Positions 1 to 8,290 of a stretch of DNA of 64,000 bases are shown here, one piece after another. The position numbers were made by a program, and so were the translations under genes. This DNA is from Prevotella sp. UBA3776 (lineage in GTDB: Bacteria > Bacteroidota > Bacteroidia > Bacteroidales > Bacteroidaceae). The DNA lies in assembly GCA_002369515.1 (NCBI GenBank), contig DFFM01000018.1, positions 86,668-150,667 of the forward strand, written 5' to 3'. The notes beneath the pieces are model-generated. The model saw only the letters and a program-made list of their open reading frames with translations. It was not told where the DNA came from and ran no database searches. Positions within the stretch are counted from its first letter, which is position 1. Every line of letters begins with the position of its first letter.

Positions 1-41
1 CAACAGGTGAAAAGAACCGCGAAGGTTCTTTTCACCTGTTG
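1..41. terminator. Strong hairpin, probable bidirectional terminator
   Basis: Bases 1-18 and 24-41 are perfect reverse complements (18-bp stem) around a 5-nt loop, GCGAA. The stem contains AAAAGAACC/GGTTCTTTT, so it carries T-rich arms in both directions. It lies beyond the 3' end of kdsD and probably ends that minus-strand operon and/or a convergent gene outside the window. Bases 42-174 hold nothing else I can recognise. Confidence 0.75.
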
Positions 42-174
42 TTTGTATATGTTCAGCAACATTTCGAAAGTCATCACGCTATTTCTAATTGATTGATACT
101 CCTATCTCAGGGTTTCCAGCTCCTGGCAGTCAACTCTTGTCTGTTATTTCTTGTCTCTTGTATCCAAACTCGTT

Positions 175-1128
175 TCAAACCATGCACGAATAGTGATCCA
201 CTACACCCAGCAAATGGTTGTCGGCATCGACAACGAGCACGGAGTGAACCTTGTACTTCTGCATGATTTTCTGTATTTCGGCTATCTTGGTGTTGGGCAG
301 CACCGTCTTGGGATTTCGCGTCATGATGTCGCTCACAGTGCGGTCGAAGAATTCCGCTTGCCATTTTTCCATGGCGCGGCGTATGTCGCCGTCGGTGATG
401 AGTCCGCTCACGCGGTTGTTCTCCAGCGACACTCCCAGTCCCAGCTTGCCCTTGCTCACATGTATGATGGCTTGGCCCAGGTGCATGTCGGCAGGAATGA
501 TGGGCAGGTCGTTCGAGCGCATCACGTCGCGGGCAGTAGTGAGCAATCGTTTGCCCAGTTCGCCCCCCGGATGGAATTGGGCAAAGTCCTGGGGCTTGAA
601 GTTGCGCAGCTCCATCAGTGCAATGGCCAGGGCGTCGCCCATGACGAGCACAGCTGTCGTGGAGCTGGTGGGAGCCAGGTTGAGTGGGCATGCCTCTTTC
701 TCTACGCGCACGTTCAGGTGGACGGTGGAGTATTTTGCCAACAGCGAGTCGGCGTTGCCGCTCATGCCTATGATGGGTACGTTCATGTGGAGCACCATGG
801 GGATGAAGCGCAGCAGTTCGTCTGTTTGTCCCGAGTTGCTGATGGCCAGCACCACGTCGTCTTGGGTCATCACGCCGAGGTCGCCATGAAACACGTCCAG
901 GGGGTTGATGAAGAACGAGGGTGTCCCTGTGCTCGAGAGCGTGGCGGCAATCTTTGCGCCGATGTGCCCGCTTTTTCCTACGCCTGTCACGATGACCTTT
1001 CCACGGCACTTGAGGATGAGTTCCACGGCTTGGTCGAAACTGTCGTCTATTTGCGGTATGAGGTCGAGCACGGCCTGTGCCTCGTCTCTGATGGCCTGGA
1101 TGGCGTGCTCTCTGATGTTTTTTTCCAT
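175..1128 (-). CDS. kdsD: Arabinose-5-phosphate isomerase, KpsF/GutQ family
   Basis: This cytoplasmic enzyme converts D-ribulose-5-phosphate to D-arabinose-5-phosphate, the first step towards Kdo for lipopolysaccharide. The 317-residue protein has an N-terminal SIS sugar-isomerase domain (about residues 35-170, with GVGKSGHIGAKIAATLSSTG and SNSGQTDELL) and two C-terminal CBS domains (about 205-317, with SGLITDGDIRRAM and VLVVDADNHLLGVV). This matches the usual length and order of the family. It starts 13 nt after the kdsA stop, so the two Kdo genes are surely co-transcribed. KpsF, GutQ and KdsD paralogues cannot be separated by sequence alone, but linkage to kdsA favours the Kdo role. Confidence 0.93.
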   Translation of the reverse strand: MEKNIREHAIQAIRDEAQAVLDLIPQIDDSFDQAVELILKCRGKVIVTGVGKSGHIGAKIAATLSSTGTPSFFINPLDVFHGDLGVMTQDDVVLAISNSGQTDELLRFIPMVLHMNVPIIGMSGNADSLLAKYSTVHLNVRVEKEACPLNLAPTSSTTAVLVMGDALAIALMELRNFKPQDFAQFHPGGELGKRLLTTARDVMRSNDLPIIPADMHLGQAIIHVSKGKLGLGVSLENNRVSGLITDGDIRRAMEKWQAEFFDRTVSDIMTRNPKTVLPNTKIAEIQKIMQKYKVHSVLVVDADNHLLGVVDHYSCMV

Positions 1129-1141
1129 TCTGTGTGTGTCT

Positions 1142-1903
1142 TTATGCGAGAATTTCTTTGATGAGGGGTTGCAGTTTGTTCAGTTCCAGCATGTTGGGCC
1201 CGTCGCTGAGTCCACGGTCTGGGTCGGGATGCACTTCAAAGAAGTAGCCCGTTGCGCCGAAAGCCTTTGCGGCCAGGGCCATGGCGGGTACAAAACGGCG
1301 GTCGCCCGATGTTTTGCCGCCTCCTGCTCCGGGGCGTTGCACACTGTGGGTGCAGTCCATGACTACGGTGGGCACGATGTTGAGCATGTCGGGAATGTTG
1401 CGGAAATCCACCACAAGGTTGTTATATCCGAAAGTGTTGCCACGCTCGGTGAGCCACACCTCTTTTGCGCCAGCCTCTACGGCTTTCTCAACGGGATAGC
1501 GCATGTCGGCTCCAGAGAGGAACTGGGCTTTCTTGATGTTGACGATGCGTCCCGTCTGGGCTGCGGCTATGAGCAGGTCGGTCTGTCGGCAGAGAAATGC
1601 CGGAATCTGCAGCACGTCGCAAACCTCGCCTGCCATCTGTGCCTGGTGGCTCTCGTGAATGTCGGTGATGATGCGCAGGCCGTATTTCTCCTTGATGTCG
1701 CCCAGCATGCGTATGCCTCGCTCCAGTCCTGGGCCGCGGAACGAATGGATGGAGGTTCGGTTGGCTTTGTCGAACGAAGCTTTGAATATGATGTCGATGC
1801 CCAGCTGTTTGTTGATTCGTACCAATTCCTCTGCCACGGTGTTCAGCAACTCCTGCGACTCTATGACGCAGGGGCCGGCGATGAATATGGGCTTGTTCTT
1901 CAT
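1142..1903 (-). CDS. kdsA: 3-deoxy-8-phosphooctulonate synthase (Kdo-8-P synthase)
   Basis: The enzyme condenses phosphoenolpyruvate with arabinose-5-phosphate to give Kdo-8-phosphate in the cytoplasm. The 253-residue product carries the family hallmarks IFIAGPCVIES at the N-terminus, FKASFDKANRTS, LTERGNTFGYNN and DCTHSVQRPG, and ends at the usual family length. I place the start at the ATG at 1903 (MKNKPIFIAGPC). An in-frame ATG at 1942 would add a 13-residue lysine/asparagine-rich extension not expected for KdsA. It lies 53 nt downstream of the MscS-like gene and 13 nt upstream of kdsD on the same strand. Confidence 0.93.
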   Translation of the reverse strand: MKNKPIFIAGPCVIESQELLNTVAEELVRINKQLGIDIIFKASFDKANRTSIHSFRGPGLERGIRMLGDIKEKYGLRIITDIHESHQAQMAGEVCDVLQIPAFLCRQTDLLIAAAQTGRIVNIKKAQFLSGADMRYPVEKAVEAGAKEVWLTERGNTFGYNNLVVDFRNIPDMLNIVPTVVMDCTHSVQRPGAGGGKTSGDRRFVPAMALAAKAFGATGYFFEVHPDPDRGLSDGPNMLELNKLQPLIKEILA

Positions 1904-1956
1904 GTTTCGGTTCTTCTTTTCTTCATTCTTGAGGTTCTTCATTCTTCAGTATTCTT

Positions 1957-4320
1957 TTATTTAAAAGATTTTTCATTTTCCATACCCTCTCCCTTGATGT
2001 GAATGTCTCTTTGCGGGAAAGGTATTTCTATGTCATGCTCGTTGAGCGTGTTGTAGATGGTTTCCATGATTTCGCTCACCACATATATTTTCTTCACGGC
2101 ATCCACCCACGCGATGAGTTTCATGTTGATGCTGCTGTCAGCAAATTCGGTGAACACCACTTTCACCTGCTTGCTGTTGTCCATCCAGGGGTGGTGGAGC
2201 TTGGTCACCGCATCCTGAACAATCTGTTGCACGAAGTCGATGTTCGAACCGTAGGCCACGCCGAAGGGCACCAGTGCCAGCACGTACCCATGGTTGCGCG
2301 TAAGGTTCTTGTAGTTCTTGGCAAAGAGCTGAGAGTTCTGGTAGCCTATCACCTCGCCGTAGAGCGACTCCACCATGGTGCTGGTGTAGTTGATGTTGGT
2401 CACTTTTCCTATTGTGCCGTCTATTTCTATCCAGTCGTTCTGCTTGATGCGGCCAGCCATGAGCGATATGCCGTAGTAGATGTTCTCGAGGATGTCTTTC
2501 AGGGCGAATCCCACACCCGTTGACAAACCACCCGAGATGACCACCAGCCATGTGTTGCTCACGCGCAGGATGGCCAGCGAAATGAGCAGCCATGCGCCCC
2601 AAACCACCAGTTGGATGATGTTCCTTCCCATGATGTTGCGGCTGGCCGACGTGTCGATGCCCCTGTTCAGAAGATAGAGCCGCAGCGATTCGCGCAGCAG
2701 TTTGCTGATGTACGAGAAAAGGAACCACAGTCCGATCACCACCGAAATGTTGTAGAGGCTGAGCTTGAAGTTCTCGGCATCGACAAAGTGGGTGGTGAAT
2801 ATCTGCCATGTCAGGTCGCTCAGGTTGAACACGTCGGCAGCCCAGTAGATGGACAGCAGCACCGACAGCAGTCCCATGATGGGGAGCACCACTTTATAAA
2901 CCAGCTGGTAGAACCAGGTCTTGGTGATGGGTTTCTTTTCCAGCTGATGGCGCTCGGCGTAACTTTTCATCCATTCGCTGAAGCAGGTGATGGTGAGGAT
3001 GCACGTGAGCTGCATGATCCACCAGATGAGTATCTGCACACTGAGCAGTGTGTAGCCCGCCCACGAACAGCCCACCGAAATGAGGAACACCACGAGCGAA
3101 GCATAGGCGTAGAACATGTCGCTGTTTGGAATGTTCTCGTTGTTCTTGCGGATGACCCACCACTGCCAAACCGAGCACAGCAGCAGAATGGGTGGGAACA
3201 GCAGATTGACCAGCTCGTTGGGGATGAGGATGATGCGGAACGAAATGACGATGAACCCCATGCTGATGAGCGGGGCGTAGATGCGGAAGGCACTCTTGAT
3301 TTGGGTGCCATCGACGCGCAGCAGCAGCGATATGAGAATCACGCCCAGCAGCCAGGCATACTCCACGAGCAGGTTGCTGGCCATGATGATGAAGTTCTGC
3401 TCGATGGTGGTTTGGATGATGCCCAGAATGATAGCAAAGGTGATGGTGGCCGTGGCCATGGTTATGCACGACCGTTTGGCCATGAACGATTTTGAGCGGA
3501 ACCGCTTGGGCGTGAGATAGCGAATGACCACAAAATTGAGCACAGCGGCCAGCAGTGCGTAGAAAACGATGATCATGAACAGGCCGACAATCATGCGCAC
3601 GTCCCACTGCGAGTCCTGCTCTTTCACTGGCCGGTACTTCTCGCTCACGGTCATGGCCGTACGGTTCACGTTCGACCCCAGCCTCGAGAGTATCATGAAA
3701 TAGTTCTCGCCGCCGTTGCGGAAGATGTTCGACTGTATCTCGTTGTAGCGCAGGTTGGCATAGTCGTTCAGCGTCTTCAGCTTGTATTCGGTGTTCTCGT
3801 AGTACTTGTTGTACTGTTGCAGTTGCTCCTGGTTCTCCACGAGCGTGTTGCGGATGCTGGTGGCCAGTGTCAGGCATACGTTGCGGTCCACGAGCGCGCT
3901 GTCGTCGAGTGTGATGCGCGCCATCGACTGCAGACTCACAATCAGGCTGTCGTAGCGCTCAATCTCTGCGCTCAGGTTCTCCGAGAGCGTGCGCAGCGGG
4001 ATGGCCTTGGTGCGGAAATCCTGATACTGGTCGGTGGCCTCGTGGCAGGCGTAGGTCAGGTCGAACACGTAGTCGGGCTTCTGCGAGTAGAGCATCAGCG
4101 CGTTTTGGTTGCTCCGCTGCATGATGGAGAACATGTTGCGGCGCACCTGCTCGTTCTCCTGCTTGAACAGCTTCATCTGTTTTTTCTGCTCGCGGTGGTA
4201 GCTGCCCAGCTCGACGCGAAGCACCGAGAGTGTCTGCTTCAAGTCTTTTTCCTTCAGCACGGCATGCGCAGGAATAGCCAGCATGAGTGCCGACAGTATG
4301 GTAAATAGTGCTCTTTTCAT
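1957..4320 (-). CDS. Large MscS-family mechanosensitive channel
   Basis: This is an inner-membrane channel that gates on membrane tension. The 787-residue protein has a signal peptide (MKRALFTILSALMLAIPAHA), an approximately 220-residue periplasmic region rich in Gln/Glu with coiled-coil character, several hydrophobic helices between about residues 245 and 480, and a C-terminal MscS domain. The pore-helix region GLSTGVGFALKDILENIYYG and the beta domain NDWIEIDGTIGKV are clear. It is much longer than E. coli MscS and resembles MscK/MscM-type architectures. I chose the ATG at 4320 over the in-frame TTG at 4332 because it opens directly into the signal peptide and because the -7 box overlaps the TTG region. 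It precedes kdsA-kdsD. Confidence 0.9.
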   Translation of the reverse strand: MKRALFTILSALMLAIPAHAVLKEKDLKQTLSVLRVELGSYHREQKKQMKLFKQENEQVRRNMFSIMQRSNQNALMLYSQKPDYVFDLTYACHEATDQYQDFRTKAIPLRTLSENLSAEIERYDSLIVSLQSMARITLDDSALVDRNVCLTLATSIRNTLVENQEQLQQYNKYYENTEYKLKTLNDYANLRYNEIQSNIFRNGGENYFMILSRLGSNVNRTAMTVSEKYRPVKEQDSQWDVRMIVGLFMIIVFYALLAAVLNFVVIRYLTPKRFRSKSFMAKRSCITMATATITFAIILGIIQTTIEQNFIIMASNLLVEYAWLLGVILISLLLRVDGTQIKSAFRIYAPLISMGFIVISFRIILIPNELVNLLFPPILLLCSVWQWWVIRKNNENIPNSDMFYAYASLVVFLISVGCSWAGYTLLSVQILIWWIMQLTCILTITCFSEWMKSYAERHQLEKKPITKTWFYQLVYKVVLPIMGLLSVLLSIYWAADVFNLSDLTWQIFTTHFVDAENFKLSLYNISVVIGLWFLFSYISKLLRESLRLYLLNRGIDTSASRNIMGRNIIQLVVWGAWLLISLAILRVSNTWLVVISGGLSTGVGFALKDILENIYYGISLMAGRIKQNDWIEIDGTIGKVTNINYTSTMVESLYGEVIGYQNSQLFAKNYKNLTRNHGYVLALVPFGVAYGSNIDFVQQIVQDAVTKLHHPWMDNSKQVKVVFTEFADSSINMKLIAWVDAVKKIYVVSEIMETIYNTLNEHDIEIPFPQRDIHIKGEGMENEKSFK

Positions 4321-4329
4321 AATTTTGTG

Positions 4330-4337
4330 CAAAGTTA
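4330..4337 (-). promoter_or_regulatory. Bacteroidetes -7 box (TAACTTTG) for the mscS-kdsA-kdsD operon
   Basis: The minus strand reads TAACTTTG, a match to TAnnTTTG, only 9 nt before the ATG at 4320. The predicted transcript would therefore have a 5' UTR of only a few bases. No clear TTTG -33 element is visible. Confidence 0.6.
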
Positions 4338-4382
4338 CAAATAATTGTCGGAACTAATGGCCGTTTTCCATAAATTATTTCT

Positions 4383-4390
4383 TAATTTTG
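4383..4390 (+). promoter_or_regulatory. Bacteroidetes -7 box (TAATTTTG) for the sugar-kinase gene
   Basis: TAATTTTG lies 36 nt before the chosen ATG at 4427. It shares a roughly 100-bp divergent intergenic region with the mscS promoter. Confidence 0.6.
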
Positions 4391-4426
4391 TCCGCAATTA
4401 TCGTTCAACGAGAAGTAAGAAAACAA

Positions 4427-5287
4427 ATGAAACATCCACTTCCCTCCATGCTCATAGCCGACAGTGGCAGCACCAAGACCGACTGGCTGTTGGTTTCGGC
4501 CGACGGAGCCGTCGGCCAAACGCTGGCTTCTCCGGGCATCAACCCCGTTCATCAGCCTGCAGCCGAAATCGAAAGTACGCTTGCCGAGGTGGCGTCCCGA
4601 CTCACTGAAAAACCTGCTCAGGTTTACTTCTACGGTGCAGGTGTTCTCGCTCAGAATCAGCCGCTTATGCGCCAGCTGTTGCAAACTGCTTTCCCTACTT
4701 GCACCGCGCCCCTTGCCGAGAGCGACTTGCTGGGAGCAGCCCGTGCCCTTTGCCAGCGGAAAGCGGGCGTCGCCTGCATTCTGGGCACCGGTGCCAACTC
4801 TTGTCTCTACGACGGCGAGCGCATTGTGCAGAACACGCCGCCGTTGGGCTACATTCTGGGTGACGAGGGCAGCGGGGCCGTCTTGGGTCGTCAGTTCCTG
4901 AACGCACTGTTCAAGGGCACGCTGCCCGCAACCATGCGCGACGACTATTTGCGCTCCGAGGGGCTCACCTACGCCGACATCATCCGCCGCGTCTATCGTG
5001 AGCCGCTGGCCAACCGTTTCCTGGCCTCCACCTCTTTATATATAGCCGCCCATCTCAACGAAAGCCCTGCCTTGCAGCAGCTTGTCACCGACAATTTCCG
5101 CCAGTTCCTCCAGCGCAATGTCCGTCCTTACGGCCACCCCGACCTGCCTGTCAATGCCGTGGGCAGCATGGCCCATGTCTATCGCGACCAGCTGCTTGCC
5201 GCCTGTCGTGCCGAAGGCTTCACGCTGGGCGCTGTGGTGAAAAGCCCCGTCAGGGGCATGGCAGACTACCATGCCCAATTTGTTTAA
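4427..5287 (+). CDS. BadF/BadG/BcrA/BcrD-type ATPase, probable N-acetylglucosamine kinase-like protein
   Basis: The 286-residue protein belongs to the ASKHA (actin/Hsp70/sugar kinase) fold. The phosphate-1 motif IADSGSTKTDWLL is at the N-terminus, CILGTGANS (adenosine/phosphate-2) is in the middle, and GDEGSGAVLGRQFLNAL follows, as in eukaryotic-type N-acetylglucosamine kinases. In Bacteroidales this stand-alone form is usually annotated as an ATPase or GlcNAc kinase. The exact substrate cannot be read from sequence. The ATG at 4427 is preferred over an upstream in-frame TTG at 4388 because the TTG sits inside the -7 box. No partner genes follow on the same strand. Confidence 0.8.
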   Translation: MKHPLPSMLIADSGSTKTDWLLVSADGAVGQTLASPGINPVHQPAAEIESTLAEVASRLTEKPAQVYFYGAGVLAQNQPLMRQLLQTAFPTCTAPLAESDLLGAARALCQRKAGVACILGTGANSCLYDGERIVQNTPPLGYILGDEGSGAVLGRQFLNALFKGTLPATMRDDYLRSEGLTYADIIRRVYREPLANRFLASTSLYIAAHLNESPALQQLVTDNFRQFLQRNVRPYGHPDLPVNAVGSMAHVYRDQLLAACRAEGFTLGAVVKSPVRGMADYHAQFV

Positions 5288-5313
5288 GAAAGTTGAAACA
5301 GAGGAAAAGTGGA

Positions 5314-5439
5314 TTAATGGTTCAGTTCTTCAAAAAAATCTTGAAGTTTTATCACTTCTACGTGTGGAAAAGGAATTGTTTTTCGTTTTGATAGTGACTG
5401 TAGTAAACAGTTCGTGTCTAAAACAATTTGCCTTTTCAT
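5314..5439 (-). pseudogene. PIN-family toxin remnant with internal deletion
   Basis: A 41-codon frame begins 2 nt after the stop of the antitoxin-like gene. Its first 19 residues (MKRQIVLDTNCLLQSLSKR) are the conserved start of PIN-domain toxins: beta strand 1, the first acidic metal ligand in LDTN, and helix 1. The remaining 22 residues (KTIPFPHVEVI, then LQDFFEEL) look like the normal extreme C-terminus of the same family. From family knowledge a full toxin is about 140 residues, so about 100 residues, including the other catalytic acids, are missing. The reading frame is preserved across the join, which points to an in-frame deletion. The product should not be an active RNase. The family assignment is by recognition, not by search. 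Confidence 0.75.
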
Positions 5440-5441
5440 TC

Positions 5442-5666
5442 TTAGTTCTTATAGGGAGTGCGCATGTGCTCTGATGCCCAAGATGATAATATTTCTTGGG
5501 TCAATGTTCCGTTATCCCACAATTTTTCCAGTTCGTTTTGTAACCGAGTGTTCAGAAATTCCACAATAGCATTCTTCAACGCTGCTACATCTTCGTCGCT
5601 GTTGACGCAAGAAAGTAGATTGATGATTTCATATTGTGCGGGATTTATTTTCGTTGTCTGTTCCAT
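5442..5666 (-). CDS. Small antitoxin-like protein paired with the PIN toxin remnant
   Basis: This is an intact 74-residue cytoplasmic protein (MEQTTKINPAQYEIINLLSC at the start, a predicted helical middle, ending EHMRTPYKN). Small proteins of this type with a conserved RTPYK ending sit immediately upstream of PIN toxin genes in Bacteroidales, and some databases mislabel them as dephospho-CoA kinase. The context here is the same: a 2-nt gap, same strand, then a PIN remnant. Its probable role was to neutralise the toxin and repress the pair. With the toxin gutted it is now an orphan. The antitoxin role is inferred from the neighbour. Confidence 0.65.
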   Translation of the reverse strand: MEQTTKINPAQYEIINLLSCVNSDEDVAALKNAIVEFLNTRLQNELEKLWDNGTLTQEILSSWASEHMRTPYKN

Positions 5667-5691
5667 GTTGAATAGTTTTTTTGTAACGGTG

Positions 5692-5699
5692 CAAAGTTA
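5692..5699 (-). promoter_or_regulatory. Bacteroidetes -7 box (TAACTTTG) of the toxin-antitoxin remnant
   Basis: The minus strand carries TAACTTTG 25 nt before the antitoxin ATG, so the pair probably still has a working promoter. Confidence 0.6.
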
Positions 5700-5860
5700 A
5701 CGATAAAGGAGCATTGTTCCAAATATTTCCCCCGTTTTTTTTGATAGTACCTTTTCTGTTCCTTTACAAATTGTAGCCAATAACATGTTGAAAAGTATCT
5801 TTTTGCAAGAAAGTACAATTTTTTAACAAAAAAGTATCATATTGTTAGGATTTATTTCCT

Positions 5861-5868
5861 TAACTTTG
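5861..5868 (+). promoter_or_regulatory. Bacteroidetes -7 box (TAACTTTG) for the secreted protein gene
   Basis: TAACTTTG is followed by an A/T-rich leader of about 65 nt up to the ATG at 5934. The whole stretch from 5700 to 5933 is A/T-rich and holds no other recognisable feature. Confidence 0.6.
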
Positions 5869-5933
5869 CAACCAAATTTGGAAATCTATTCAATTGTCTA
5901 ACTTAAATAATAACTTAAAACTTAAAAAAGCTT

Positions 5934-7037
5934 ATGAAAAAGATTTTTACCTTGATTGCTGCCGCACTGATGGCAGTGGGCGCAAATGCTCAAACCACGG
6001 AAAACTTGAAGTTAGGTGGTAATGCTTGGAATGTGAATTTTCCTTTGATGGAAAATGTACTTCTTACTGCTAAGGGTGGTTATGCTGAATACAAATTGTC
6101 AACAGACATGCCTTTTAACGCAGCAGATTACCAAGGATTTAGAGTTGAATATTCAGACATTGAAGGTACTGCTAATGAATGGGGTACAATTATGCAAATA
6201 GTTATTAGTTCGGCTGAAACTCATCTGGGTAAAGACTGGCAGGGAAATGACGCTCAGGTTCCGAATCTTGTTGATTATCAGGCTCTTGACCCCGCAGCAG
6301 AGGAATATGTTGGTAATTTTGATAAATTTGTAGAAACTGAAGATCCTGAAACTACATGTCCTACGGTTGGGGGCTTTACTCTTCAGGCTGTATCACAGAA
6401 TAATTCTATTTTTCTGAAAAAAGTTTTTCTGATTAAGAAGGATGGAACCGAGATTCAAACAACTTTCGCTGGTGATGCATGGGGTGGCAGTGGCTACACT
6501 GTGGAACCTAAAAGCGAAGGATTCCCTCCAATGGAGTTTGTTGGTCAGTATGGCGGACAGCAAATTCAGCTTGAAGATGGAACACCTGCAACGTGGTCAC
6601 AGGAAACTGAAGGCGAAGGAGAGGTTCAGAAATACACTATCGAGTTTGCTCAGCCTTTAGGATGTGATGTGGTTGTTGAATTCCAAAATGCTGGTAATGG
6701 TTTTATGTGGATGAATTTTGAAAAAGGAACAGAAAAGATTGAGTTTACTTTGGACAAAACCACTTCCTTAAAGAAAGCAAATGATGAAGATCCTGGTGTA
6801 GTAACAGATGTTACAGAGATTTGGATTAAAGCTGCTTCTGGTGATGCTAGTGATTATCCTGCTATTGCAACAGTTAAGTCAATGGAACGAGTGTTGACTA
6901 CAGCAGAAGAATTAGCAGTTAAGAATATTTTGGTAGAGAAGAATAATGGCGCTATCTTCAACCTCGCAGGCCAGCAGGTGAGCAAGGCTGTGAAGGGTGT
7001 TTACATCCAGAATGGCAAGAAGTTCGTTGTGAAGTAA
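5934..7037 (+). CDS. Secreted hypothetical protein, Prevotella-type C-terminal tail
   Basis: The 367-residue protein has a clear signal peptide (MKKIFTLIAAALMAVGANAQ). The mature part is acidic and beta-rich (for example NAWNVNFPLMENVLLTAKGG and repeated Asp/Glu/Gly segments), resembling carbohydrate-binding or lectin-like beta-sandwich proteins, though I recognise no family. The end, FNLAGQQVSKAVKGVYIQNG followed by KKFVVK, is a C-terminal pattern common in secreted Prevotella proteins. It may serve type IX secretion or surface attachment. Codon use is A/T-richer than in neighbouring housekeeping genes. It has its own promoter and terminator, so it is monocistronic. Function unknown. Confidence 0.8.
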   Translation: MKKIFTLIAAALMAVGANAQTTENLKLGGNAWNVNFPLMENVLLTAKGGYAEYKLSTDMPFNAADYQGFRVEYSDIEGTANEWGTIMQIVISSAETHLGKDWQGNDAQVPNLVDYQALDPAAEEYVGNFDKFVETEDPETTCPTVGGFTLQAVSQNNSIFLKKVFLIKKDGTEIQTTFAGDAWGGSGYTVEPKSEGFPPMEFVGQYGGQQIQLEDGTPATWSQETEGEGEVQKYTIEFAQPLGCDVVVEFQNAGNGFMWMNFEKGTEKIEFTLDKTTSLKKANDEDPGVVTDVTEIWIKAASGDASDYPAIATVKSMERVLTTAEELAVKNILVEKNNGAIFNLAGQQVSKAVKGVYIQNGKKFVVK

Positions 7038-7060
7038 TCATTGGTCATAATGAAAATAAG

Positions 7061-7092
7061 AAAGGGGGCGGCCTGTGGGTTGCCCCCTTTTT
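7061..7092 (+). terminator. Intrinsic terminator after the secreted protein gene
   Basis: AAAGGGGGC (7061-7069) pairs perfectly with GCCCCCTTT (7082-7090) and is followed by TT. It lies 23 nt after the stop codon. It also fixes the start of the next gene at 7098 rather than further upstream. Confidence 0.85.
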
Positions 7093-7097
7093 CTGTC

Positions 7098-8286
7098 ATG
7101 GACGAAGAGAAATACAAGAAGCATCGGCCCTATGCCGGTGAAAAGAAACCATCGATGCTCCGGCGGCGCGTGGGCCACGACTATGAGTCGCGGCGCATGT
7201 ACCTCATCACGATGACCGTTGAAGGGCGGCGCCCACTGTTGGGCAGGCTTGTTGGGCGGGCCGATGCCGAGGAGGGCAGTGGGGATGCGCCGCGAGTGGA
7301 GCTGTCGGAGTTGGGAGAACGGGTAAAGGAGCGGTGGATGGATACGCCGAGGATTTATCCGGAGGTGAGCGTGGTGGCCCTGCAAATCATGCCCGACCAT
7401 CTGCATGGGGTGCTTTTCGTTAAGGAGCAGATGGGCAGGCACTTGGGCCAGGTGATTAAAGGGTTTAAGACGGGGTGCAACAAGGAGTACAGGAAGCTGG
7501 GACTTGCGGCTGCGACACGGTCGCAGCAAAGGGGACCAGAGCAAGAGACGATGGGCTGTGCTGCGACCGAGTCGCAGCAGGCAGCAGCGGCAATGCTGGA
7601 GAGAGGGGAGCAGCAGGAGAAAGGGGAGCAGCAGGAGAAAGGGAAGACGCAGGCGGCGGCAGTGCAGGCAGCGGCGGGCGGAAAGGCGAAGCGCGACCGG
7701 CGGCTCGACGACCGTGAGCACGGGCAGCTGTGGGCGCTGGGCTATAATGACCATATTCTTGAGGGGGCGGGCGAACTGCAGCGGTGGATCGACTATCTGA
7801 AGGACAATCCGCGGCGGCTGGCCATCCGGCGCGCCCATGGCGACTACTTCCGAGTGCGCTTCGGCATCACCGTCGGCAGCCAGAGCTATTCGGCCATCGG
7901 CAACCGCTTCTTGTTGCAGCACCCGCGAAAAGAGCAGGTGCAACTGTCGCGCCGGTTGACCGACAAACAGATACAGCAGCAGGTGGAGCACTACTTGGCG
8001 TTGGCCCGTTTGGGCGCGGTGCTGGTGTCGCCCGCCATCAGCAAAGGCGAGCAGGCTGTCATGCGCGCCGTACTGGACGCCCGACTGCCGCTCATTTTCC
8101 TCACGCCGTGGGGCTTCAACAGTTTTTCGCGGCCCGGCCATCATCTACGATGCCTGTGCCGAAGGGCGCTTTCTGATTCTCGCCCCTTGGCCGCACGAAA
8201 ACCAGCGCATGCCGCTGACGCGAAGCATGTGCCTGGAACTGAACCAAATGGCAAAGGAGATTGTTTGCTACTTTCGGCAGACCTGA
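7098..8286 (+). pseudogene. Y1 (RAYT-type) transposase with C-terminal SLOG/DprA-like domain, frameshifted
   Basis: The N-terminal domain is a Y1 HUH single-strand transposase. It has SRRMYLITMTVEGRRPLLG, the metal-binding HUH motif in IMPDHLHGVLFV, and the probable catalytic Tyr in KGFKTGCNKEYRKLG. A Gln/Glu-rich linker with two exact 18-bp repeats (GEQQEK) follows. The C-terminal half (AVLVSPAISKGEQAVMRAVL, LIFLTPWGFNSFSRP) resembles a SLOG/DprA-like Rossmann domain that I know fused to such transposases in Bacteroidales. At 8133-8135 a run of three C appears to carry one extra base. Removing it gives AIIYDACAEGRFLILAPWPH and a natural stop at 8284-8286 (about 395 residues). As written, translation runs instead through the repeat array to 8411. 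No terminal inverted repeats or IS structure surround it, as expected for a RAYT. Confidence 0.8.
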
Positions 8287-8290
8287 AACC

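Noticed and set aside
151-1161. Long plus-strand open frames antisense to kdsD and kdsA
   Set aside because: They have His/Val-rich composition typical of antisense frames over high-GC3 genes, no recognisable domain, and conflict with clear KdsD and KdsA proteins on the other strand.
4321-4332. TTG start for the MscS-like protein at 4332
   Set aside because: The -7 box lies directly upstream, so the TTG would sit at or before the transcription start. The ATG at 4320 opens the signal peptide directly.
5271-5474. 67-codon plus-strand frame overlapping the toxin remnant
   Set aside because: It is hydrophobic and of low complexity, antisense to the PIN-like remnant, and has no promoter or homology.
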